Source of the DNA: Solobacterium sp. UBA636
GTDB lineage: Bacteria > Bacillota_I > Bacilli_A > Erysipelotrichales > Erysipelotrichaceae
Length of the DNA stretch: 26,719 nt
Assembly: GCA_002299675.1 (NCBI GenBank)
Contig: DBOW01000086.1
Span: forward strand, 438-27,156
Direction: 5' to 3'
The position numbers and the translations under genes were made by a program. The notes under the pieces were generated by a model. That model was given only the letters and a program-made list of their open reading frames with translations. It was not told the DNA's origin and made no database searches. Positions within the stretch are counted from its first letter, which is position 1, and every line of letters starts with the position of its first letter. Of the stretch, positions 8,693 to 14,886 are shown one piece after another.

Positions 8693-9222
8693 CAGCTGTT
8701 TTTCTTTCTGGATACAAGTACAAGGATATATCTGACGCCTATAAACAGACAGCCAAAGGCACAGCAGATACAGACACCGTTTAAAAGCCTGTCACCCTGT
8801 TTATAGTTAAGCACAACAGTTATGATAAACAGGATACCCAGTACAATATAAAGAATAGACTTGATAGTTATAAGACTGGCAGGTGCATCATAAGCTTCAG
8901 GCTTATTCTTTTTGTCGGGCTTAAAGCCTTTGTACATTGTACAGTTGTCTAAGAATTTCCTGAATCGCCATTCTAAGAAAGCGAATACCGCAATACCAAT
9001 GATGATGCAGATATACCATTTGAACTCAAAAATCATGTTTGCAAAGATTGCCGATAACACCGCAAAGAGCACAACATTCGAGTATGTTTTAAAAGTTTTC
9101 TCTTTTTCTGGCGTAATAACGTAGCCGTTTTTTGTTATTGGATCGAGATATACTTTCTGATTCTTTCTATCTCGGTAGATGTTTATTCCTTCCAGTTCTT
9201 TTGTTTTGAATTTGTTTTCCAT
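8692..9222 (-). CDS. Four-helix membrane protein of unknown function
   Basis: 176 residues, starting at an ATG preceded by GGGAG. A hydrophilic, cytoplasmic-looking N-terminus of about 45 residues, containing a YLDPITKNGYVI stretch, comes first. Then there are two transmembrane segments (about 47-65 and 68-85), a basic 30-residue loop, and two more (about 118-138 and 147-168), ending in RKKNS. I do not recognise a family. It is the first gene of a two-gene minus-strand unit with the HAD phosphatase, overlapping it by one base, which suggests the two work together. A TATAAT (minus strand, 9248-9243) about 20 bases upstream of the start is a possible -10 box, without a good -35. Confidence 0.75.
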   Translation of the reverse strand: MENKFKTKELEGINIYRDRKNQKVYLDPITKNGYVITPEKEKTFKTYSNVVLFAVLSAIFANMIFEFKWYICIIIGIAVFAFLEWRFRKFLDNCTMYKGFKPDKKNKPEAYDAPASLITIKSILYIVLGILFIITVVLNYKQGDRLLNGVCICCAFGCLFIGVRYILVLVSRKKNS

Positions 9223-9328
9223 AATATGCTCCCTTGATATCTATTATATGCGATTTTGTTTTGATTATATTTATTAAAATGAAATTTGTACTTTTTAGTA
9301 TGAGAATTTATATGTATCACTAATTTGT

Positions 9329-9334
9329 TAGAAT
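9329..9334 (+). promoter_or_regulatory. Possible -10 box of agaS-agaF
   Basis: TAGAAT 30 bases before the start codon. It is identical to the -10 box proposed for agaVWE at 14321-14326, and like that one it lacks a recognisable -35 at 17 bases. This would suit activator-dependent promoters under joint control, but the match is short. Confidence 0.35.
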
Positions 9335-9363
9335 AAAGAAGTAAATAAAGGAGATATTTGAAC

Positions 9364-10536
9364 ATGGTTTTCAATAAGACTGAAGAAACTTGGAAAGAAC
9401 TTGGTGCCTATTGGACTACTAAGGAAATCTTTCAGCAACCTGAAACATGGCTTAAGACATTCCAGCAGGTAAAGAACGAAAAGAATGAGATTAAAGCCCT
9501 GATTGATAAGGTAATTACTAATGATGATTACGACATTATTTTAACTGGTGCCGGTACTTCTGAATTTGTTGGTAATTCAATTTTCCCTTATCTTGCACCA
9601 TTAAATAAATTCAAGGTAAAGTCATACGGTACAACTGATATCGTTGCCTGCCCTGAAGATTATTTATCAAGAACTAAGCCAACATTATTAATATCTTTTG
9701 GCAGATCTGGTAACTCTCCTGAGTCTGTAGCTGCAGTTGAGTGTGCAAATACAGTATGCGAGAATATTTATCACCTGTTTGTTACTTGTAACCATGAGGG
9801 TGCTCTTTCAAAGTTCGCAGAAGGCAAGGATAACTGCTACGCAATCAACCTGACTCCTGAAACTCATGACCAGTCATTCGCAATGACTTCTTCATATTCA
9901 AATATGTATCTGGCAACAGTTCTTTCATTCTTAATTGACGAATTAGATGAAATTGAACCAACTATCAAGGAAATTGCTGCTAATACTGCTAAGTTCCATG
10001 CTGAATCATTTGAGAAGCTTGAGAAGATTGTTGATGAATTTGATTTTGACAGAATCGTTTACCTTGGCTCTAACTGCTTAAAGGGCGTTTCACAGGAATC
10101 AGCATTAAAGTGCTGTGAACTGACTGCTGGTGCAGTTATGACAACATTTGATACTACTATGGGCTTCAGACATGGTCCTAAGTCAGTTATCTGTCCTGGA
10201 TCTTTCGATATTATTTATCTGTCAGATGATCCATATACAAGACAGTATGACGTTGATATCGTTAAGGAAATGTCACCAGAGAGAAATGGAAATAAGCTGC
10301 TGGTAGTTTCTTCTTATGATGATCCAGAGGTAGCTAAGTTAGCTGATTACTTTATCAGTTTCGACAATAAGAACAGATACAACAATGTATTCTTAGGATT
10401 GGAATACATCAACGTTGCTCAGATTATCGCTGTTTTGAAGTCAATCAAGATGGGTGTTAAACCTGATACACCATGTCCATCAGGAACTGTCAATAGAGTT
10501 GTAAAGGGTGTTATAATTTACCCATATTCAAAGTAA
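9364..10536 (+). CDS. agaS: AgaS-type sugar isomerase/deaminase (SIS domains)
   Basis: In the amino-sugar pathway AgaS converts galactosamine-6-phosphate to tagatose-6-phosphate and ammonia. The chosen start is ATG 9364 with GGAG at 9350-9353; a TTG at 9358 is too close to that ribosome site. The product is 390 residues, the family length. Two SIS domains are visible: ILTGAGTSEFVGN near residue 61 and LLISFGRSGNSPESVA near 108 in the first, IVYLGSNCLKG near 225 in the second. The catalytic-region motif GFRHGPKS is near 270 and the C-terminal TPCPSGTVNRVVKG is near 370. These blocks agree closely with enterobacterial AgaS. Codon choice is biased as in highly expressed genes. agaF follows 36 bases later. 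Confidence 0.92.
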   Translation: MVFNKTEETWKELGAYWTTKEIFQQPETWLKTFQQVKNEKNEIKALIDKVITNDDYDIILTGAGTSEFVGNSIFPYLAPLNKFKVKSYGTTDIVACPEDYLSRTKPTLLISFGRSGNSPESVAAVECANTVCENIYHLFVTCNHEGALSKFAEGKDNCYAINLTPETHDQSFAMTSSYSNMYLATVLSFLIDELDEIEPTIKEIAANTAKFHAESFEKLEKIVDEFDFDRIVYLGSNCLKGVSQESALKCCELTAGAVMTTFDTTMGFRHGPKSVICPGSFDIIYLSDDPYTRQYDVDIVKEMSPERNGNKLLVVSSYDDPEVAKLADYFISFDNKNRYNNVFLGLEYINVAQIIAVLKSIKMGVKPDTPCPSGTVNRVVKGVIIYPYSK

Positions 10537-10572
10537 TTTAAGTAATTTATTTTAATAACAAGGAGTACACAA

Positions 10573-11004
10573 ATGGTAGGATTAATCGTAACCGGACACG
10601 GACATTTTGCAACTGGCTTAACCAGCTCAGTTGATCTGATTGCTGGACCTCAGCCAAACTATGTAGCAGTAGATTTTGATGGCAATGGCACAGAGAAGCT
10701 TGAAGCAGATTTAAAGGCCGCATTCGAGACTTTAAAGGACTGCTCAGGAATAATAGTTTTCTCTGATCTGGCTGGAGGTTCTCCTTTTAAGACAGCAGCT
10801 CTAATTTCTGCCGGTAACGATAAGGTCAGAGTATTAGCTGGTACTAATCTTTCTATGCTATGTGAAATTTCTATGGCTAGAACCATGATTGACGATCTGG
10901 AAATGTTAGTATCAAGTGCTATTTCTGTAGGCAAAGACGGCGTTCAGATGTTTGAAATGCCAGTTATCAATAATGGACCTGCAGATGGCGATGATGGAAT
11001 CTAA
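10573..11004 (+). CDS. agaF: PTS mannose-family EIIA component, GalNAc/galactosamine type
   Basis: A soluble PTS component that takes phosphate from HPr and passes it to EIIB. 143 residues; the ribosome site AAGGAG precedes the ATG by 8 bases. The N-terminus GLIVTGHGHFATGL carries the phosphorylatable His9. FSDLAGGSPFKTAA (near 60-73) and VLAGTNLSMLCE (near 87-98) are the other family blocks, and the C-terminal end DGDDGI resembles AgaF proteins. It is co-transcribed with agaS and ends in a strong terminator. Its EIIB, EIIC and EIID partners lie 3.4 kb downstream in a separate operon. Confidence 0.93.
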   Translation: MVGLIVTGHGHFATGLTSSVDLIAGPQPNYVAVDFDGNGTEKLEADLKAAFETLKDCSGIIVFSDLAGGSPFKTAALISAGNDKVRVLAGTNLSMLCEISMARTMIDDLEMLVSSAISVGKDGVQMFEMPVINNGPADGDDGI

Positions 11005-11041
11005 TAGGTCTGCTTATCACCAATAAATGCACAAAATTGTT

Positions 11042-11076
11042 GGCTCAGCTATTCTCCCTTTAGCTGGGCCCTTTTT
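11042..11076 (+). terminator. Intrinsic terminator of agaS-agaF
   Basis: GGCTCAGCT (11042-11050) pairs with AGCTGGGCC (11062-11070), nine pairs with one G-U, and is followed by CTTTTTA. Confidence 0.9.
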
Positions 11077-11138
11077 ATGTTTTAACTTCAAAACAGATAG
11101 AAAACAGGCTATTTTGACATGTTTTTTCATAGAAATCG

Positions 11139-11189
11139 CAAAAAAGTTGAAATTTCTGCAATTTAGGTGAGGAATTTTCAATTTTTTTG
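11139..11189 (+). repeat. AT-rich inverted repeat upstream of tnpB
   Basis: CAAAAAAGTTGAAA (11139-11152) pairs with TTTCAATTTTTTTG (11176-11189), 14 pairs including one G-U, around a 23-base loop. It may be the left-end subterminal hairpin of the element or a structure in the tnpB leader. The tnpB ribosome site lies 14 bases past its right arm. Confidence 0.6.
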
Positions 11190-11218
11190 GCAATAACAAT
11201 AATAGGGAGGAAAAAATT

Positions 11219-12331
11219 GTGAAGGTTTACAGAGGGGTAAAATATCGGTTATATCCAAATGACGAACAGGTTCAGATCATTGAGAAAACTTTTGAATGCT
11301 GCCGCCAGCTGTGGAACAAAACGCTGGAACATAAACTGGAACTGTATGAGAAGTATAAAAAGAATATCAACATTAACTATACTGAACATATGGATGAATG
11401 TACCGGATATGATGAGGTTGATGAGATGGCTTTTGTGAATATATATTATGACCTTGAGAATTCGTTTAGAAAGTATATGAAGGGAGATGGCAAGCCGAAA
11501 TTCAAGTCGTGGAAAAATCCCAGAAGATCTTATCGCACTATAAATAAAAACGAATCGGTAATGATTGAAGACGGATATATCCATTTGCCTGTTGTTGGTA
11601 AAGTCAAAGCCCGTGGCTGGTTCGGCAAAGAGAATAATGGCATTTATTCAGTTACTGTAAAACGGCACGGGTCTGGAGAATATTTTGCTTCTGTGAACTA
11701 TATTGTTGATAGAAATGTAAAACGTGTTGTTCCCAGGAAAATCATCGGCCTTGATTATAAGGCAAAAGGTCTTTTTATGGACAGTAACGGAAGAATTGCG
11801 AAGGGCAGGGATTTCAACAAGGAAGCAGTGAAAAAGCTGCGAAGGGAGCACCGGCGTCTAACAAGGCGAATGGGTGCCAGGAAAGGAGAGGTTAAATCAA
11901 AGAATTATATTAAGCAGGAAAGAAAATATGCAAAGTGCTGTGAGAAGGTAGCCAATCAGAGAGATGACTTTCTGCATAAACTCTCACGTAGAGTGGTTAA
12001 TGAAAATGATGCTGTATGCATAGAAGATATGTCGATGAAGGATATATCAAAGAGGAAGCAGAAAATAAGATTCGCAAAATCAACTTACGAAAATGGTTAT
12101 TATCAGTTTACTCAGTATATGGCTTATAAGCTCGATGACGCAGGAAAAACTCTGGTTAAAGTGCCAAAGTACTTCCCATCGAGCCAGTTATGTTCAAAAT
12201 GCGGCACCCGCAATGATATTACATTGGACCAGCGTGTCTTTTATTGCCCGAAATGTCACAAGGCAATAGACAGAGATCTCAATGCCGCGATGAACATACG
12301 AAATAAGGGCAGACAAATGTTAAGCGTGTAG
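11219..12331 (+). CDS. tnpB: TnpB RNA-guided nuclease of an IS200/IS605-type element
   Basis: 370 residues from a GTG start with AGGGAGG at 11204-11210. TnpB cuts DNA beside a short target-adjacent motif, guided by an RNA made from the element's right end, which keeps the element at its donor site. The N-terminal domain begins VKYRLYPNDEQVQIIEKTF. The RuvC parts are complete: Asp179 in IIGLDYKAKG, Glu269 in AVCIEDMSMKDIS, and Asp351/Asp353 in AIDRDLNAAMNI. The zinc ribbon between the last two has Cys325, 328, 343 and 346 (CSKCG, CPKC). All catalytic residues being present argues against a nuclease-dead derivative. No tnpA is nearby, so transposition would need one in trans. Confidence 0.95.
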   Translation: MKVYRGVKYRLYPNDEQVQIIEKTFECCRQLWNKTLEHKLELYEKYKKNININYTEHMDECTGYDEVDEMAFVNIYYDLENSFRKYMKGDGKPKFKSWKNPRRSYRTINKNESVMIEDGYIHLPVVGKVKARGWFGKENNGIYSVTVKRHGSGEYFASVNYIVDRNVKRVVPRKIIGLDYKAKGLFMDSNGRIAKGRDFNKEAVKKLRREHRRLTRRMGARKGEVKSKNYIKQERKYAKCCEKVANQRDDFLHKLSRRVVNENDAVCIEDMSMKDISKRKQKIRFAKSTYENGYYQFTQYMAYKLDDAGKTLVKVPKYFPSSQLCSKCGTRNDITLDQRVFYCPKCHKAIDRDLNAAMNIRNKGRQMLSV

Positions 12332-12374
12332 ATTTCGATAAAACTGGACTGGCTATTTCTCTAATGATGGTAAA

Positions 12375-12648
12375 TGTAATTAACCGGGTATATAGTTTGA
12401 ATTACAAGCTTATCAAATGGCTCTGTTATTCCACGATCCGCTTGACAGCCAGGACCCTTCTCCCTGCACCCTCTAAAGACGCTTCGAAAGCCAAGCACAT
12501 ACTGGCTTCATGCGGCACACAATTCTAGCAGGGAGATAACCCAGCTTTCAAGCGACTTTCGCGGCATAAGACCGCCATTGATAAGATATATTATTTACTT
12601 ATATACCTCAGCCAGATTCTGGCCAAGCATACATCCAGCTCTGGCTGA
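12375..12648 (+). ncRNA. Candidate structured RNA between tnpB and its right-end scaffold
   Basis: No open reading frame of note lies here, and base composition rises above that of the flanks. Perfect hairpin arms recur: 12375-12381 with 12400-12406 (TGTAATT/AATTACA); 12460-12467 with 12528-12535 (CTCCCTGC/GCAGGGAG), enclosing 12488-12493 with 12503-12508 (AAGCCA/TGGCTT); 12552-12555 with 12559-12562 (GCGA/TCGC); and 12608-12616 with 12640-12648 (TCAGCCAGA/TCTGGCTGA). I do not recognise an RNA family: it is not tRNA, tmRNA or RNase P RNA, and shows no group I or II intron core that I can see. It may be a 5' extension of the TnpB guide RNA or a separate RNA carried by the element. On the minus strand a short open stretch reads through it, without a convincing start. 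Confidence 0.5.
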
Positions 12649-12713
12649 ATGACTGACTGGGCAGCCAATACAAGTAATCTTAGTTTCGATTTAAAACAAG
12701 TAAAAAAACAAAT

Positions 12714-12815
12714 AGGGTGGGTGTCATCCGAATTTACGCCTGTGAAGATCATGTAAAACCATCAAGGATGGTAGTGGTCAATGAAGCAGGAAGTCTTTTT
12801 TCCCAAAAGACGGCA
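12714..12815 (+). ncRNA. TnpB guide-RNA (reRNA/omegaRNA) scaffold at the element's right end
   Basis: The block GTCAATGAAGCAGGAAG (12777-12793) is the hallmark found near the 3' end of IS605-group right ends, where the guide-RNA scaffold stops and the guide begins. Before it is a hairpin CCATC/GATGG (12759-12763 and 12766-12770 approximately) and a TTTAC/GTAAA pairing (about 12733-12737 with 12752-12756). After it is a hairpin GTCTTTT (12793-12799) with AAAAGAC (12805-12811). Recognition rests on recall of related elements; the 5' limit is arbitrary, since such RNAs often begin inside or near the tnpB 3' end. Confidence 0.6.
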
Positions 12816-12855
12816 CAGGCCCCACATGTCGTTTAAAAAAGGCAGCCGTCTTTTG
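12804..12855. repeat. 11-bp perfect inverted repeat across the element/flank border
   Basis: CAAAAGACGGC (12804-12814) and GCCGTCTTTTG (12845-12855), 30 bases apart. The left arm is shared with the scaffold hairpin and the right arm with the araC terminator, so two convergent transcripts can each form alternative structures here. Confidence 0.6.
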
Positions 12856-12872
12856 TGCAAAAAGGCTCTGCC
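12835..12872 (-). terminator. Intrinsic terminator of the AraC-family gene
   Basis: Read on the minus strand, GGCAG (12872-12868) and CC pair with GGCTGCC ending at 12841, followed by six T (12840-12835). It lies about 100 bases past the araC-type stop and faces the end of the tnpB element. Confidence 0.7.
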
Positions 12873-12894
12873 TGAATATGGTAACCACAGAAAA

Positions 12895-12967
12895 CCGTTT
12901 CGAATAGGGAGACATTGTTATTTCCCATATTTATCTGACGTCTTTTGACCCGTTTCGAAACCGTTAG
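12895..12967. repeat. Ten-base direct repeat with TTCGAA core, downstream of the AraC gene
   Basis: CCGTTTCGAA occurs at 12895-12904 and 12950-12959. The second copy sits in a near-palindrome (CCGTTTCGAAACCG). GAAACCGTT at its right end also occurs in the cre-like site at 14305-14313. Function unknown; a protein-binding site is possible. Nothing else is seen between the terminator and the araC-type stop. Confidence 0.4.
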
Positions 12968-12971
12968 ACTG

Positions 12972-14132
12972 TTACTGTACGATAGATTTAGCGTACGATG
13001 TTGGGGTTACGCCGTACTTCTCCTTAAACTTTCTGGAGAAGTAATGTATTGAGGAGAATCCGCACATGCGAGAAATCTCCGATATAGAGTAAGTGGAGTT
13101 CTTAATCATCTGTTTAGCTTTTGAGAACTTCAAATCAGATATGTACTGCTTAGGAGTTACATCAAGGTTGACTTTGAATAGAGTCTGTATTGATGAACGC
13201 GACATAGCGAATTTATAACATATATCCTCAACCGAAATTGGGGAGTAAATATTTTCCTGTATATAAAGAGCTATTTCACTAAGCAGTTCATTCTGATATC
13301 TTTGCTGCATTGAGGTATTCAAAGCGGGCTTCTTAACGGATTTGTGTTTTGAAAGAATTGTAACAACCAGCTGTTGAATGGAAGTAATCAGGATATCGTT
13401 CTGATATTCAAAAATGTCGGAACTGGCTCTTATAAAGTTTGAAAGGATATCAATTTCCTTCTGATCTATGTCAAAAATTTTGTTTTTGAGAATAGCTGCA
13501 TCATTTTCCGGTATCACCATATCAAAAATAATCGTCAGGTATGAACAAGTATTTTCTGTTCTTTGCGAATGTGGCTGACCGGGGGCGTAAAAAAGCAGAT
13601 TATGTGACTTAAGAACGTAGTCAACACCCGCAACTTCGGTTATGAGTTCGCCATCATCGATATAAGTTATTTCCCAGAAACTGTGAGTTTCGCCTGGAAA
13701 GTTATATTTTGGGCCTCTGACAAGATAGTATTCTCCAAGTATTGACTTTACAGAGATAGTAGGTATAAGCGGCCTGTAGGCAAATTCCGGTATTGGATAT
13801 TTACGTAGATTAGCCATATCTTCCGAAAGTTCTATTACGGCATTATCTGATACGCAGATAAAATTGTAGTAGACTCCCGGTAAAAGGTGTACGACTCTGT
13901 GGATAACAAATGACGTAGGCTTCTTGGTTAAATCAAAAGTACATAGCACAATGGCAATACCTTCTTTAACTTTAAAATACATATTTCCATTGGATTTGTA
14001 GAGATAGTCGACGCTTCTATTATTGATTTCGAGATAATTTCTTCCTTTGGATTTTGAGTTCTTCTTAGTTTTTTCACTGTATACTTCCCCGAAGGACTGG
14101 AAATCCATGTTAGTAGTTTTGTTGAATATCAT
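12972..14132 (-). CDS. AraC-family transcriptional regulator
   Basis: 386 residues, starting at an ATG with AGAGG eight bases upstream. The C-terminal 100 residues are a double AraC HTH: ISVEDICYKFAMSRSSIQTLF, then ISEISRMCGFSSIHYFSRKFK and the ending YGVTPTSYAKS. Before it, about residues 165-225 look like an AraC-type cupin (HSFWEITYIDDGEL, then LLFYAPGQPHSQR). The first 130 residues are an additional beta-rich region, so the protein is longer than the usual 280-300; it may hold a second ligand-binding fold. It is divergent from agaVWE with 243 bases between starts, the classical place for a local regulator, so it is inferred to control that PTS operon, probably as an activator because the promoter lacks a good -35. 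AraC control is less usual here than GntR or DeoR types. Confidence 0.93.
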   Translation of the reverse strand: MIFNKTTNMDFQSFGEVYSEKTKKNSKSKGRNYLEINNRSVDYLYKSNGNMYFKVKEGIAIVLCTFDLTKKPTSFVIHRVVHLLPGVYYNFICVSDNAVIELSEDMANLRKYPIPEFAYRPLIPTISVKSILGEYYLVRGPKYNFPGETHSFWEITYIDDGELITEVAGVDYVLKSHNLLFYAPGQPHSQRTENTCSYLTIIFDMVIPENDAAILKNKIFDIDQKEIDILSNFIRASSDIFEYQNDILITSIQQLVVTILSKHKSVKKPALNTSMQQRYQNELLSEIALYIQENIYSPISVEDICYKFAMSRSSIQTLFKVNLDVTPKQYISDLKFSKAKQMIKNSTYSISEISRMCGFSSIHYFSRKFKEKYGVTPTSYAKSIVQ

Positions 14133-14184
14133 TTAAATGACCTCTTGTTTTTAATTTTACTAGCATTTTTGTATTTTTTAGTTG

Positions 14185-14250
14185 AAAAAGCTCCAAAAAT
14201 GGTAAAAAAGTAAAAGAAAATGAAGTTATTTATACCATTTTGGCTTTTTT
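14185..14250. promoter_or_regulatory. Imperfect inverted repeat in the araC/agaV intergenic region, candidate operator
   Basis: AAAAAGCTCCAAAAATGGTA (14185-14204) and TACCATTTTGGCTTTTTT (14233-14250) are arms of an about 18-base imperfect inverted repeat 28 bases apart. It lies roughly 80-150 bases upstream of the expected agaV transcription start, a position that suits an AraC-type activator. As RNA on the plus strand, the right arm ends in six T and could also act as a weak terminator. Confidence 0.45.
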
Positions 14251-14303
14251 AAAGTTTAATTATGTTAAAAAGTGCAAAGCAAAAAACGAAAAATGTAAAT
14301 AAA

Positions 14304-14317
14304 TGAAACCGTTTACT
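14304..14317 (+). promoter_or_regulatory. cre-like site (CcpA) at the agaVWE promoter
   Basis: TGAAACCGTTTACT fits the Gram-positive catabolite-responsive consensus TGWAANCGNTNWCA at 13 of 14 positions (last base differs). It ends just before the proposed -10 box TAGAAT (14321-14326) and so covers the -35 region; CcpA bound there would block transcription when better sugars are present. Confidence 0.7.
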
Positions 14318-14320
14318 CTG

Positions 14321-14326
14321 TAGAAT
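14321..14326 (+). promoter_or_regulatory. Proposed -10 box of the agaVWE operon
   Basis: TAGAAT, with no -35 match at 16-18 bases upstream (the cre-like site is there). Expected transcription start near 14333. Confidence 0.45.
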
Positions 14327-14335
14327 ATAGTTATA

Positions 14336-14354
14336 GGCGAAAATCTGTTTCGCC
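14336..14354 (+). other. 5'-UTR hairpin of the agaVWE mRNA
   Basis: GGCGAAA (14336-14342) pairs with TTTCGCC (14348-14354) around a five-base loop, only about three bases from the expected 5' end and nine before the ribosome site AGAGGG. A hairpin so placed typically protects an mRNA from 5'-end decay. Confidence 0.6.
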
Positions 14355-14375
14355 GGGAAAGAAGAGGGAATACAT

Positions 14376-14852
14376 ATGCCTAATATCTTATTAACACGTA
14401 TCGACAACCGTCTTATCCATGGACAGGTTGCGACTCAGTGGACTAGCTCAATTGGCGCTAATCTGTTACTGTGTGCAAATGATGCAGTTGCAGCAGATTC
14501 TATGCGTCAGGGCTTGATGGCAATGGCTTGCCCAGCGCAGGCTCAGACTCGTTTTTTCAGTATTGAAAAAACATGTGCAATCATCGGCAAGGCTTCAGAA
14601 GCTCAGAAGATTTTCATTATCTGTGAAACTCCTCAGGATGTTCTAAGACTTGTTGAAGGTGGCGTTCCAATTAAGAGAGTTAACATTGGCAACATGCATA
14701 TGGCAGATGGCAAACGTCAGGTAGCCACTTCTGTTGCAGTAGATGATGACGATGTTAATACTTTCAAACGTCTTCAGGAATTAGGTGTTGAACTTTTCAT
14801 TCAGAGAGTTCCAACAACTGAAGTAGAAGACTTAAACAAATTATACAAATAA
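14376..14852 (+). CDS. agaV: PTS mannose-family EIIB component, GalNAc/galactosamine type
   Basis: A soluble EIIB that receives phosphate from EIIA (agaF) and gives it to the sugar entering through EIIC/EIID. 158 residues; AGAGGG lies seven bases before the ATG. The active-site His15 is in RIDNRLIHGQV. INIGNMH-type block VNIGNMHMADGKRQVA (near 107-122) and the ending VELFIQRVPTTEVEDLNKL are closer to AgaV than to other EIIBs I can recall. Codons are strongly biased, as in abundant proteins. Confidence 0.9.
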   Translation: MPNILLTRIDNRLIHGQVATQWTSSIGANLLLCANDAVAADSMRQGLMAMACPAQAQTRFFSIEKTCAIIGKASEAQKIFIICETPQDVLRLVEGGVPIKRVNIGNMHMADGKRQVATSVAVDDDDVNTFKRLQELGVELFIQRVPTTEVEDLNKLYK

Positions 14853-14886
14853 TACTTATAAGAAAGGATAATCAGGGAATTATATA

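Larger units (their letters stand above)
11139..12815 (+). mobile_element. TnpB-only element of the IS200/IS605 (IS1341-like) group; boundaries approximate
   Basis: The interval holds an intact tnpB, no tnpA, an AT-rich inverted repeat on the left and a right-end guide-RNA scaffold on the right. Such elements end in subterminal hairpins instead of terminal inverted repeats and make no target duplication, so exact ends cannot be read from one copy. The left limit is given at the inverted repeat, but could lie anywhere after the agaF terminator at 11076. The right limit is given after the last scaffold hairpin. The stretch from tnpB stop to scaffold (about 380 bases) is longer than usual for the group. 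Confidence 0.65.

Noticed and set aside
9183..9374. Minus-strand open frame in the agaS upstream region
   Set aside because: It covers the start and ribosome site of the membrane protein gene and the agaS leader; low-complexity Lys/Asn/Tyr composition of AT-rich DNA, no ribosome site.
11114..11119. Perfect TTGACA upstream of tnpB
   Set aside because: No acceptable -10 box 16-18 bases downstream.
11219..12331. TnpB-derived transcription factor (TldR) controlling the flanking PTS operon
   Set aside because: Attractive by position, but all three RuvC acidic residues are intact, unlike nuclease-dead TldR proteins.
12420..12545. Minus-strand open stretch through the hairpin-rich segment, coding-like at first sight
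   Set aside because: Short, without a supported start or ribosome site, and cut by stops in neighbouring frames; base-paired RNA structure explains the composition better.
11081..12970. IStron (group I intron fused to an IS605-type element)
   Set aside because: Only about 140 bases lie upstream of tnpB, too few for a group I intron core, and I find no P7/G-binding-site signature on either side.
12332..12970. Degenerate tnpA remnant
   Set aside because: No HUH motif or Tyr-transposase block in any frame that I can see; higher GC and many stems instead.
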